DNA of 17,123 bases, taken from the NCBI GenBank assembly GCA_944353735.1, contig CALVPU010000187.1, forward strand, positions 1 through 17,123, written 5' to 3'. The notes beneath the pieces are model-generated. The model did no database searches and was not told where the DNA came from. It was given only the letters and a program-made list of their open reading frames with translations. The DNA is from an uncultured Eubacteriales bacterium (GTDB lineage Bacteria; Bacillota; Clostridia; Christensenellales; Aristaeellaceae). A program made the translations under genes and the position numbers. Shown here piece after piece: positions 1 through 7,133 of this stretch; the first letter of the stretch is position 1, and each line of letters begins with the position of its first letter.

Positions 1-165
1 CGCGGCATCCTGAATTTTGCGCCCGCGCACCTGCGCGCGCCGCAGGGCGTGCGCGTGCGGCACGAAGACTTCGCCGTCTCGCTGGCGCTGCTCGCCGCCG
101 GCGTCGAGGATTCGGAGCGCGAACCCGGGTCTGCCCTGTCTGGCGACGCCGCGCCGCAGAGCTGA
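1..165 (+). CDS. rex: Redox-sensing transcriptional repressor Rex, C-terminal end (partial)
   Basis: The first 54 codons, in frame from base 1, read as the tail of Rex, the NADH/NAD+-sensing repressor of fermentation and anaerobic respiration genes. The fragment opens with GILNFAPAHL, matching the conserved GIxNFAP segment after the Rossmann domain of Rex. It continues into a V-x-x-EDFAVSLALLA helix, the usual C-terminal helix that is swapped between subunits in the dimer. The last 18 or so residues after the helix are not conserved in Rex as I know it. The winged-helix DNA-binding domain and most of the NAD-binding fold lie upstream of the window. Stop is TGA at 163-165. Identification rests on a short but characteristic segment. 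Confidence 0.85.
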   Translation, partial: RGILNFAPAHLRAPQGVRVRHEDFAVSLALLAAGVEDSEREPGSALSGDAAPQS

Positions 166-194
166 AATTGCCACCCGGCGCGGTGGAATAGGGC

Positions 195-300
195 GGCGGA
201 ACCGTGCCGCGCTGCATCGCCGGCGTGCGCAGGGCAGCTGGAACGGTCAGGGCGGAGACGCAAGGCGACCGAAAGGCGCTGTGCTTGGCACGGCTGACGT
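195..300 (+). ncRNA. Candidate structured RNA downstream of rex (unassigned)
   Basis: This stretch has no convincing reading frame but shows three nested complementary pairs on the plus strand. CCGTGCC at 202-208 pairs with GGCACGG at 287-293; GCGCAG at 227-232 pairs with CTGTGC at 279-284 (one G-U); CGGTC at 244-248 pairs with GACCG at 267-271. The innermost loop carries GGAGACGCAAGGC. A T5 run lies at 300-304, and two terminator hairpins follow at 369 and 429, so a separate short RNA or an rex 3' UTR could end there. I do not recognise a riboswitch or ncRNA family. In DNA this GC-rich nested pairs can arise by chance, so confidence is low. Confidence 0.22.
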
Positions 301-368
301 TTTTGACAAGTGCGAGGGCGCGCGGTTTGACGGCGCCGCCGCGGTTCCAGTGCACACGATGAAGAAAG

Positions 369-400
369 GCTGCGCATCAAGCCGGTGCGCAGCTTTATTC
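369..400 (+). terminator. Hairpin terminator after rex
   Basis: GCTGCGCA at 369-376 is perfectly complementary to TGCGCAGC at 386-393, with a 9-base loop, followed by TTTATTCTGTTTT. The T-rich run is interrupted, so this is a moderate intrinsic terminator for forward transcripts from rex or the candidate RNA. Confidence 0.55.
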
Positions 401-428
401 TGTTTTGCCATATACGATATGAGGATTC

Positions 429-472
429 GGAGCGCTCCCTGTGCGGGCAGGAAGCGCTCCGGTTTTCTTTTG
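429..472 (+). terminator. Strong intrinsic terminator (second after rex)
   Basis: GGAGCGCT at 429-436 pairs with AGCGCTCC at 453-460; inside it CCTG pairs with CAGG. GGTTTTCTTTT follows directly. The T-tract is on the plus strand only, so it stops transcription coming from rex. With the hairpin at 369 it makes a tandem terminator pair. Confidence 0.75.
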
Positions 473-582
473 GAAACCTTGGACCGGCAAACTGGGTGGG
501 CGAGGAAGATGCGAAGGCGCCGCAGGGCACTTTGTGCACGGCGGAAAAGCCGAAAGACGCGCGCGTGCTTTGCTTCGCACGG

Positions 583-1647
583 TCATGCCGGTTCCATGCT
601 CAGCAGCGCATCGACGAGCAGATCCGCGCCTTCGGCGCCGGCGGGCTGCGTCAATGTCGCCTCGAGGGAAAGGCCGCAGCCCTGGATGAGATAGCGGCGC
701 ACCGTGCGCCCGCCTGCCGACGTCTCGGTCCAGCGGCAGCGCAGACCGCTGTCGAGCACCGCCTCGCCGGTCTGTGCCGCGTCCATCGCGCGGCCTAGCA
801 GCTCCGTTTCCCGCGCCGCATCGGCGGGTGCGATCGTCAGCTCCGCGCCCGGCGCACCCGTTTCCGGGTCGAGGCAGCGGAAGCGGTCGCCGTCCTCGCC
901 GGTGGCGCGCGTCAGGCGGCTGTCGTCGAACCACAGCGCGTAGCCGCAGGTGCTGACAAAGCGCGCCTCGTCGACCGTCTGGACGGTTCCGCCGACCACC
1001 GCCTCGCGTGTCCGGCGCTGCTCCACGTCCGGCTGCAGTTCCGCCATGGCGACGGCGTAGGGATAGGCGGGGTCGGCGATGCCGTCCAGATAGCGGTTTC
1101 CGGTGAGCACGGCGCGCAGCGCGTACGACGTGCCGCCGGCACGGAACGCCAGTTCCGCATCGATCGTGCCGTTGGGCTGGACGCGCCCGATGACGGGCTC
1201 CACTGCGGCGCCGTCCGCGTCGAGCGGCGCGACGAAGTAGGCGTCCCACGCCTCGTCGTAGCGCACGAAAAAGTCGCCCGCCGGCAGCGGGAGCAGGTCG
1301 CTGTACGCGGAAAAGGCGGCGCTTGCCAGTTCCTGCATCTTCTGTCGCGGCACGCGCAGCTCGCCGTCCACGAGCGCGCACAGCGGATCGTCCGCGCAGG
1401 TGCGTTCGGCGAGCAGGCCCAGCGCGGTCCAAAAGAACGCCGGGTCCCCGGCGTCGCCATCTCGCTCCAGCATCAGCGACGCGCACGCCAGCGCTTCCAG
1501 CACGGGCGACATCGCCGCCACGTCCGCGTCCAGCGCTTCCGCCTGCGCGTCCGGCGCTTCTGTCCGTGTGTCCGGCGCCTGGGCCTGTACAGACGGCGCG
1601 CAGAGCGCGAACAACAGCGCCATCCAGACCGCCAGCAATCTCCTCAA
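583..1647 (-). CDS. Exported protein of unknown function
   Basis: I do not recognise this family. With the TTG start chosen here the product is 354 residues. It begins with a typical Sec signal peptide: an Arg pair, a hydrophobic core (LLAVWMALLFALCA), and a likely signal peptidase I site after SVQA. There is no lipobox at the Cys. The mature part starts with an Ala/Asp/Glu-rich linker, then a helical region with FFWTALGLL, then mostly beta-like sequence. The frame stays open to 1746, where an ATG has a weaker AAGGTG site. I prefer TTG at 1647 because GGGAGG lies 9 bases upstream, the signal peptide then has normal length, and the codons between 1648 and 1746 (AGA, CTA, ACT, CCT, GTA) are unlike the rest of the gene. 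The gene is divergent from serC. Confidence 0.75.
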   Translation of the reverse strand: MRRLLAVWMALLFALCAPSVQAQAPDTRTEAPDAQAEALDADVAAMSPVLEALACASLMLERDGDAGDPAFFWTALGLLAERTCADDPLCALVDGELRVPRQKMQELASAAFSAYSDLLPLPAGDFFVRYDEAWDAYFVAPLDADGAAVEPVIGRVQPNGTIDAELAFRAGGTSYALRAVLTGNRYLDGIADPAYPYAVAMAELQPDVEQRRTREAVVGGTVQTVDEARFVSTCGYALWFDDSRLTRATGEDGDRFRCLDPETGAPGAELTIAPADAARETELLGRAMDAAQTGEAVLDSGLRCRWTETSAGGRTVRRYLIQGCGLSLEATLTQPAGAEGADLLVDALLSMEPA

Positions 1648-1723
1648 TGCCAATCGCCTCCCGCTTCGGCGCGTACCGCCGCTTGTCTTTACAGGAGTTA
1701 GACGAGATCTGACGGAATTTGGT

Positions 1724-1739
1724 TTCGCGCAGGCGCGAA
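1724..1739. promoter_or_regulatory. Palindrome in the divergent control region
   Basis: TTCGCGC at 1724-1730 and GCGCGAA at 1733-1739 form a perfect 7+7 inverted repeat around AG. It lies between the preferred start of the exported-protein gene (1647) and the serC promoter (1805-1833), a sensible place for a dimeric regulator to bind. No regulator is recognised; if translation began at 1746 the palindrome would fall inside that gene. Confidence 0.35.
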
Positions 1740-1804
1740 TGTTCATAAAATCACCTTATTTCCGCGTCAGACCGGCCTTGTGCCAGAAACTTTGCGCGCG
1801 GATC

Positions 1805-1833
1805 TTGCATTGCGCCCAAATTGCGATTATAAT
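1805..1833 (+). promoter_or_regulatory. sigma-A promoter of the serC-serA operon
   Basis: TTGCAT (1805-1810) and a perfect TATAAT (1828-1833) are separated by exactly 17 bases. Transcription would start near 1840, about 36 bases before the serC ATG, leaving room for the AAGGAGG ribosome binding site at 1862-1868. The -10 sits in the palindrome ATTATAAT (1826-1833), so it also reads TATAAT on the minus strand. Confidence 0.8.
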
Positions 1834-1876
1834 GGAAGACAGCGGATTTTCATGGAGAAACAAGGAGGAAAGAGCG

Positions 1877-2956
1877 ATGGATCGAGTCTTTAACTTTGCC
1901 GCCGGTCCCGCGGCGATGCCCGTGGAGGCGCTGGAAACCGCGGCGCGGGAGATGCTCTGCTACAAGGATACCGGCATGTCCGTGATGGAGATGAGCCACC
2001 GGTCGAAGATGTATCTGGACATCTTCAACGAGACCGAGGCGCTCGTGCGCGAGCTGATGGGCGTGCCGGACGATTACGCGGTGCTGTTTCTGCAGGGCGG
2101 CGCGACGGGCGAATTCGCGGCGGTGCCGCTCAACCTGCTGTCGCGCAGCGCGGACTACATCGACAGCGGCAACTTCGCTCACGGCGCGCTCGTCGAGGCG
2201 CAGAAGTACGGCACGGTGCGCTGCGTGGCGTCCTCGCGCGAGGCGGGCTATACCCGCATCCCGGAATGGAACGCCGCGGACTTCGATCCCGACGCCGACT
2301 ACCTCTACATCACCACGAACAACACCATCTTCGGCACCCGCTATGCCGAGCTGCCGGAAACGGGCCGCGTGCCGCTGGTCGCCGACATGTCGTCGAACAT
2401 CCTCTCCGAGGTGTACGACGTGCGCCGCTTCGGCGTGATCTATGCCGGCGCGCAGAAGAACATCGGTCCGGCGGGCATCGCGCTGGTGATCGTGCGCCGC
2501 GACCTGCTCGGTCATGCGCATCCCGACTGCCCGAAGGTGCTCGACTGGACGCTGATGGACAAGAACGGTTCCATGCTCAACACGCCGCCGACGTACGCGA
2601 TTTACATGGCGGGTCTGTGCCTGAAGTGGCTCAAGAAGCAGGGCGGCGTCGCCGCGATGGAGCAGGTCAACGTCGAAAAGGCGAAGATGCTCTATGACCT
2701 CCTTGACGCCAGCGCCTTCTACCGCCCGACCGCAGAGAAGCGCTTCCGCAGCCGCATGAACGTGACCTTTACCACGCCCAGCCCGGAGCTCGACGCGGCG
2801 TTCGTCAAGGAGGCGGCGCAGGCAGGGCTGGTCAACCTCAAGGGCCACCGGCTGGTCGGCGGCATCCGTGCCAGCATCTACAACGCCATGCCCGTCGAGG
2901 GCGTGCGCGCGCTGGCGGACTTTATGAAGAAATTTGAAATGGAGAACGAAAAATGA
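1877..2956 (+). CDS. serC: Phosphoserine aminotransferase
   Basis: SerC is the PLP enzyme that converts 3-phosphohydroxypyruvate and glutamate to O-phosphoserine and 2-oxoglutarate in the cytoplasm; the same family serves pyridoxine synthesis in some bacteria. The 359-residue product matches the usual length (about 360). It starts with the family signature FNFAAGPAAMP, has the phosphate-binding GGATGEF segment, TTNNTIFGT, and DMSSN. The Schiff-base lysine is K194 in AGAQKNIGPAG. The C-terminal segment GGIRASIYNAM is also characteristic. ATG at 1877 is supported by AAGGAGG with 8-base spacing and by agreement of the N terminus with the family. The gene is first in an operon and its stop overlaps the serA start. 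A shorter upstream extension of the open frame (to 1400) is antisense to the neighbouring gene and is not translated. Confidence 0.97.
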   Translation: MDRVFNFAAGPAAMPVEALETAAREMLCYKDTGMSVMEMSHRSKMYLDIFNETEALVRELMGVPDDYAVLFLQGGATGEFAAVPLNLLSRSADYIDSGNFAHGALVEAQKYGTVRCVASSREAGYTRIPEWNAADFDPDADYLYITTNNTIFGTRYAELPETGRVPLVADMSSNILSEVYDVRRFGVIYAGAQKNIGPAGIALVIVRRDLLGHAHPDCPKVLDWTLMDKNGSMLNTPPTYAIYMAGLCLKWLKKQGGVAAMEQVNVEKAKMLYDLLDASAFYRPTAEKRFRSRMNVTFTTPSPELDAAFVKEAAQAGLVNLKGHRLVGGIRASIYNAMPVEGVRALADFMKKFEMENEK

Positions 2957-4125
2957 TGTACAATGTTCTGACGCTCAACGCCATTTCTCCCGTCTATCAC
3001 GGCATACTGCGCGAGGGCGAATACCGCGTCGGCGCCAATGTGGAGAACCCGGACGCCATCCTCGTGCGCAGTGCCGACATGCACGATTACGCCGCCGGCG
3101 AGAACCTGCTGTGCATTGGACGCGCCGGCGCCGGCGTGAACAACATCCCCCTCGAGCGCATGGCGGAGGCGGGCGTGGTCGTGTTCAATACGCCGGGCGC
3201 GAACGCCAACGCCGTCAAGGAGATGGTCGCGGCAGGTCTGCTGCTGGCGTCGCGCCGCATCGCCGAGGGCGTGGCTTGGGTCAAGACGCTCGCCGGCGCG
3301 CCGGATATCGGGGCGCAGGTCGAGAAGGGCAAGAAGCAGTTTGCCGGTCCCGAGCTCGCCGGAAAGACGCTGGGCGTGGTCGGGTTGGGCGCCATCGGCG
3401 TGCTGGTGGCGAACATGGGCGTCGCGCTGGGCATGGACGTGCTCGGCTATGATCCCTTCATCTCCGTGGACCACGCGTGGAAGCTCTCGCGCTCCGTGCG
3501 CCATGCCATCGAGCTGAGCGAGGTCATCGAAAAGAGCGATTACCTGACGCTGCACGTGCCGCTGATGGACGATACCCGCGGCATGATCGACGACGCGGCG
3601 ATTGCCCGCATGAAACCCGGCGCGGCGCTGCTCAACTTCGCGCGCGGCGGATTGGTCGACGCGCAGGCGGTGCGCGCGGCGCTGGAGCGGGGCGCGCTGC
3701 GCGCCTACGTGACGGACTTCCCTTCTGAGGAACTGATGGACGCGCCCAACGCCGTGCTCACGCCGCACCTCGGCGCCTCGACGCCGGAGAGCGAGGACAA
3801 CTGCGTGCGCATGGTCTCCCGTCAGATCGACGACTACCTGCGCTGCGGCTCGATCGTCAATGCCTGCAATTATCCCAACTGCAAGCTCGGACCCTGCGTG
3901 CTGCCGCGGCTGACGGTGCTGCACCGAAACGTGCCCAACGTCATCGGCTCCATCACGCAGACGCTGTCCACCGAAGGCCTGAACATCGAGAACATGGTCA
4001 ACCAGTCGCGCGGCGCGATGGCGTACACCGTCGTGGACGTCAGCGCGCGCCCCAGCGAAGCGCTGGTCGAGCGGCTGCGCGGACTGGACAATATCTATCG
4101 CGTCCGCCTGCTGTTGCCGCAATAA
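2953..4125 (+). CDS. serA: D-3-phosphoglycerate dehydrogenase, short ACT-domain form
   Basis: SerA oxidises 3-phosphoglycerate to 3-phosphohydroxypyruvate with NAD+, the committed step of serine synthesis. The product is 390 residues, the compact form common in Clostridia. The Rossmann motif GLGAIG is at residues 144-149, the substrate and catalytic residues are R231 (NFARGG), E260 and H272 (TPHLGAST). The loop between the Glu and His is shorter than in the E. coli enzyme. Residues from about 318 form a C-terminal ACT domain (NVPNVIGSITQTLSTEGLNI), where serine usually binds to inhibit the enzyme; the large ASB domain is absent. The start overlaps the serC stop by 3 bases (ATGA), with GGAG at 2941-2944, so translation is probably coupled. 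A second ATG follows immediately at 2956. Confidence 0.96.
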   Translation: MMYNVLTLNAISPVYHGILREGEYRVGANVENPDAILVRSADMHDYAAGENLLCIGRAGAGVNNIPLERMAEAGVVVFNTPGANANAVKEMVAAGLLLASRRIAEGVAWVKTLAGAPDIGAQVEKGKKQFAGPELAGKTLGVVGLGAIGVLVANMGVALGMDVLGYDPFISVDHAWKLSRSVRHAIELSEVIEKSDYLTLHVPLMDDTRGMIDDAAIARMKPGAALLNFARGGLVDAQAVRAALERGALRAYVTDFPSEELMDAPNAVLTPHLGASTPESEDNCVRMVSRQIDDYLRCGSIVNACNYPNCKLGPCVLPRLTVLHRNVPNVIGSITQTLSTEGLNIENMVNQSRGAMAYTVVDVSARPSEALVERLRGLDNIYRVRLLLPQ

Positions 4126-4147
4126 CCGCATCGGGAGGAGTGTTTTC

Positions 4148-5368
4148 ATGAATACCGCACTGAAGAAGGCCCGCATCCTGCTGCCCGCGCAGGGCATCGA
4201 CCTGACGAAGTGGGCGGTGCTGGCGTGCGATCAGTTCACCGCGCAGCCTGCATACTGGGACCGCGTGGAGGAGATCGTCGGCGACGCGCCGTCGACGCTC
4301 CGCCTGACGCTGCCGGAAGCCCGGCTGTCCGAGGGACCACAGCGCATTCCCAGAATTCAGGCGGCGATGCGCGATTATCTCTACGGCGGCACGCTCGAGG
4401 AAGCGGTCGACGGCTTTGTGCTCGTGGAGCGCACGACGCCCTCCGGCATCCGACCGGGGTTGGTCGTCGCGCTCGACCTCGAGTGCTACGACTATTCTGA
4501 ACACTCCAAGTCGCTCATTCGCGCCACTGAGGGCACGGTTCCCTCCCGCGTGCCGCCGCGCGCGGCGATCCGCTCCGGCGCGCTGCTCGAGGCGCCGCAC
4601 GTGATGATGCTCATCGACGATCCCGGCGAGACGGTGATCGAGCCGCTCTACGCGCGCAGGAGCGCGCTGCGCCCGCTGTACGACTTCGGCCTGATGCTCG
4701 GCGGCGGCCGCCTGAGCGGCTGGGCAGTGGAGGATGACGAAGCGGACTGCGTGTTCGCGGCGGTCGAGGCGCTGGCGCAGGGTTGCGGCGGGCTGCTGTA
4801 CGCGGTCGGCGACGGCAACCACTCCTTTGCCGCGGCGAAGCAGTGCTGGAGCCGCCTGCGCGAGACGCTGACGCCCGACCAGCGAGAGGATCATCCCGCG
4901 CGCTACGCCATGGTGGAACTGGTCAACCTCGCCTGTCCGGCGCTGCGCTTCGAGCCGATCCACCGCATCGTCTACAACGTCAACTTCGTCGAACTGACCG
5001 CCGGGCTGCAGCGCTTTTTGCGCCAGCACGGCATCGAGGACGCGCCCGGCAGCGATTTGATCGCCTTCGACCGCGCGGCGCGGATGACCTTCCGCTCGGC
5101 GCAGTATCCGCTGCCGCTGCTGCAGCGCTATCTGGACGACTACATCGCGATGCACCCGGACGCGGAGATCGACTACATCCACGGCGAGAGCGACCTCAAG
5201 GAGCTCGTCGCCGCCACGCCCAACGCCATGGGCTTCGTGCTGCGCGCGTTTGACAAAAGCGAGCTGTTCGGCGCGATCCGCCGCTGGGGCACGCTGCCGC
5301 GCAAGGCGTTTTCGATGGGCGAGGCGCGCGAGAAACGCTATTACATGGAGACGCGCCGCATCCTCTGA
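4148..5368 (+). CDS. DUF1015 family protein, third gene of the serine operon
   Basis: This 406-residue protein belongs to DUF1015, whose biochemical function I do not know. Recognisable family segments are VLACDQFTAQPAYW near the N terminus, IRATEGTV followed by PPRAAIR and a LIDDP segment around residues 125-160, GDGNHSFAAAK at 221-231, a FEPIHR segment, and the C-terminal PRKAFSMGEA close to KRYYMETRRI. Most DUF1015 members I recall read DGHHR at the central motif; here it is DGNHS. No signal peptide or membrane segment is seen, so it is cytoplasmic. It starts 22 bases after serA with GGGAGGAG 7 bases before the ATG. Genes of this family are often found beside serA and serC in Clostridia, which suggests a role linked to serine metabolism, but that is inference. 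Confidence 0.9.
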   Translation: MNTALKKARILLPAQGIDLTKWAVLACDQFTAQPAYWDRVEEIVGDAPSTLRLTLPEARLSEGPQRIPRIQAAMRDYLYGGTLEEAVDGFVLVERTTPSGIRPGLVVALDLECYDYSEHSKSLIRATEGTVPSRVPPRAAIRSGALLEAPHVMMLIDDPGETVIEPLYARRSALRPLYDFGLMLGGGRLSGWAVEDDEADCVFAAVEALAQGCGGLLYAVGDGNHSFAAAKQCWSRLRETLTPDQREDHPARYAMVELVNLACPALRFEPIHRIVYNVNFVELTAGLQRFLRQHGIEDAPGSDLIAFDRAARMTFRSAQYPLPLLQRYLDDYIAMHPDAEIDYIHGESDLKELVAATPNAMGFVLRAFDKSELFGAIRRWGTLPRKAFSMGEAREKRYYMETRRIL

Positions 5369-5392
5369 GACGCGGCGAAGGGCGAATGAAAT

Positions 5393-5418
5393 GGGACCGT
5401 TCCGATGGGAACGGCCCC
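5393..5418. terminator. Hairpin between convergent genes (weak terminator)
   Basis: GGGACCGTTCC at 5393-5403 pairs with GGAACGGCCCC at 5408-5418 with one A-C mismatch. It lies 25 bases after the DUF1015 stop and 53 bases beyond the stop of the convergent membrane-protein gene. No T-run follows on the plus strand; the minus strand has only ATTTCATT after it. It may close one or both transcripts. Confidence 0.4.
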
Positions 5419-5470
5419 GAACAAACGGTTTGGGTACAGGCAGTGGGATGACGCTCGATCGCCTCGGGAT

Positions 5471-5914
5471 TCAGTCACAGGATTTGTCGGACGTCTGCGC
5501 AAAGATCTGCGATGCCGTTCGCAACCCATAGTGAACCGTGTTCCGTTTCTTTCCGACGATGTAGGCAACGGCGATGAACACCGCGTCCAGCGCGATCGTG
5601 ACGGCGCCCGCGCCGACAATCAGCGCGCAGCACAGCTCAATCGCCGCGCCGAGGATCAACAGATATTTCATCGCCCAGGACTGATCGATCAGCAGACTCG
5701 CAGCGCCCAGCGCGATCCAGAAGACAGTCATTCCCAAGACAATCGTTACAAACTCCGAGTCGGTCGCAAAATGTAGAACCCCATACATGCCGGAGAACAT
5801 CCCGAAAAAGGGATAGCCCGCCGCGTCCGATGGGTAGTCACGTACGATGAGCAATGAAATCGCCGGAGCAGTAAACCAGATTGCCGCTATCACAAGCCTG
5901 AAAAAACGTTTCAA
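5471..5914 (-). CDS. Small integral membrane protein of unknown function
   Basis: The 147-residue product has about four hydrophobic helices: residues 5-24, 56-78, 82-103 and 104-120, ending in a KKRN-containing tail. No known family motif is seen, and no enzymatic residues stand out. The start is TTG at 5914, chosen because GGAGGGA lies 6 bases upstream and the first residues (KRFFRL) then form a positive-inside start to helix 1. The gene and its upstream DNA are clearly less GC-rich than the flanking genes and use more A/T-ending codons, which may reflect acquisition by transfer or simply relaxed selection. It is transcribed toward the DUF1015 gene and appears to be alone in its unit. Confidence 0.75.
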   Translation of the reverse strand: MKRFFRLVIAAIWFTAPAISLLIVRDYPSDAAGYPFFGMFSGMYGVLHFATDSEFVTIVLGMTVFWIALGAASLLIDQSWAMKYLLILGAAIELCCALIVGAGAVTIALDAVFIAVAYIVGKKRNTVHYGLRTASQIFAQTSDKSCD

Positions 5915-5984
5915 AAACGTTCCCTCCGCTTCTGAGAAATCAAGGCTGCCTGCGCTACGAACCGTCTGCCCTCCTTTCCTCTAT

Positions 5985-6013
5985 ATTTTAACAGATTTTT
6001 TAGAAAAAGTAAA
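5985..6013 (-). promoter_or_regulatory. Candidate promoter of the small membrane-protein gene
   Basis: On the minus strand TTTACT (6008-6013) and TAAAAT (5985-5990) are separated by 17 bases in an AT-rich stretch. A consensus TTGACA lies just upstream (6014-6019) but at 23-base spacing, too far for that -10. Between this promoter and the TTG start there is an extra AGGAAAGGAGGG with no start codon at a useful distance. Confidence 0.5.
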
Positions 6014-6109
6014 TGTCAAATTCTATGGATTTTGGACGATTTTCGCTGCGGCGGGCATTTTTGTTCGCCTGCGGCGGAACAGTTTTGCGCAAAGCGCCTC
6101 GCGGCGCGC

Positions 6110-6138
6110 TTGACAGCGCCGCGGCGCATGCCTATAAT
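6110..6138 (+). promoter_or_regulatory. Consensus sigma-A promoter for the peptidoglycan-binding protein gene
   Basis: A perfect TTGACA (6110-6115) and a perfect TATAAT (6133-6138) are 17 bases apart. The start point would be near 6145, about 50 bases before the ATG. The leader contains a GCCCGC/GCGGGC hairpin and then AAGGAG at 6179-6184. This is the only promoter in the window with both boxes at full consensus, suggesting strong constitutive expression. Confidence 0.88.
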
Positions 6139-6194
6139 GAAAAGGAATTCAGCGCCCGCCTGCGCGGGCGGCTGCCGGAAGGAGAAATGACGAG

Positions 6195-7127
6195 ATGAAT
6201 GTGAGGAAAATTGCGGCGCTGGCGCTGGCATTGACGCTGACGCTGTGCGCGCCGGCGCTGGCGTTTGATCCCGCGCGCTTCGAGGGCGTGGCGGGCGTTG
6301 AGGTGACGTATGATTCCGAAAATCCCACGGATTACAGCGTTCGCGCCGGATTCCGCACGGGCAGCGACTGGGCACAGTTCGGCGGACATCTGGTCGTGCG
6401 CTATATGAACGCCGGCAAGAGCGAGGAGCTGCCGCTGATGCTGGCGTCGTTCACCACCGAAGGCGGCGGCGCTTCGCAGATGACGGTCCGCACCAGCGCG
6501 CACCGCTACGAGGTCGTCTGCAGCGACCTGTCGCAGGCAGGCATGGACAACGTGGACACCGAGGCGCCGCTGCTGGTGTCGCCGGCGTCTCTGGCGATGT
6601 TCGAGGACATCGCTGCGTCCGGCTATGCGCGGATCGAGATCGTCAGCGCGGATGGCGAATCGTCCTTCGCGTTTCTGGTCGACGACGATGCGCGCCGGCT
6701 GCTGGACCTCTTTCTGGAGGAATACCACGAGGAAATCGTGCCCATGCTGGCTGAAAGCGCCACTTTGGTGCAGGTATATGCAGCGCTGGCGCCGCAGGTG
6801 ACGGGGGAGACTGCGCGTGACCTCACGGCGGACGTGGAGGCGATCTGCGCGGCGGAGTATCCCGAGCTGACGATGGATTCCACCGGCGACGAGGTGACGC
6901 GGCTGCAGCAGGCGCTTGCCGATCTGGGCTACCTCGATGGCGGCGTGGACGGCATTTTCGGCATGAACACCGCTGCAGCTGTCAAGGCGTTCCAGACCGC
7001 TGTGGGGCTGGAGGCGGACGGCGTCGCGGACGCCGCGACACAGGCGGAGCTGTATCTGCTGGTCATGAACGTGGACGAAGTTGCCGATGCCGGCGATGAG
7101 GGGTCCGACGCCGAAGCGGCGCAGTGA
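6195..7127 (+). CDS. Exported protein with C-terminal peptidoglycan-binding domain
   Basis: The 310-residue product begins with a clear Sec signal peptide: MNVRK, a hydrophobic Ala/Leu core, and a cleavage site after APALA. Residues 24-225 are an acidic region I do not recognise, with alternating beta-like and helical stretches. Residues 228-292 are a PF01471-type peptidoglycan-binding domain, with STGDEVTRLQQALADLGYL, GVDGIFGMNTAAAVKAFQ and a final DGVADAAT repeat. The last 17 residues are acidic. No hydrolase motif is visible, so it probably binds the wall through this domain while the N-terminal region does something unknown. ATG at 6195 has AAGGAG 10 bases upstream; an earlier ATG at 6187 gives only three codons. 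It is followed by a hairpin and the small gene at 7190. Confidence 0.87.
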   Translation: MNVRKIAALALALTLTLCAPALAFDPARFEGVAGVEVTYDSENPTDYSVRAGFRTGSDWAQFGGHLVVRYMNAGKSEELPLMLASFTTEGGGASQMTVRTSAHRYEVVCSDLSQAGMDNVDTEAPLLVSPASLAMFEDIAASGYARIEIVSADGESSFAFLVDDDARRLLDLFLEEYHEEIVPMLAESATLVQVYAALAPQVTGETARDLTADVEAICAAEYPELTMDSTGDEVTRLQQALADLGYLDGGVDGIFGMNTAAAVKAFQTAVGLEADGVADAATQAELYLLVMNVDEVADAGDEGSDAEAAQ

Positions 7128-7133
7128 ACATTG

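Noticed and set aside
195..300. Assignment of the rex-downstream structure to a c-di-GMP riboswitch or T-box
   Set aside because: GACGCAAGGC and GGAACCGTG resemble parts of these motifs, but the remaining conserved elements and a downstream regulated gene are missing.
1400..1876. Upstream extension of the serC frame to 1400
   Set aside because: The added part is antisense to the exported-protein gene and spans the serC promoter. SerC proteins begin near the FNFAAGP signature, matching ATG 1877.
2878..4197. Minus-strand frames of 439, 380 and 332 codons opposite serA, the DUF1015 gene and serC
   Set aside because: They are shadows of well-supported genes, with no ribosome binding sites or recognisable domains.
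6187..6198. Three-codon ORF (ATG ACG AGA TGA) overlapping the start of the peptidoglycan-binding protein gene
   Set aside because: It shares the same ribosome binding site at shorter spacing and is most likely a chance arrangement; no conservation can be tested here.
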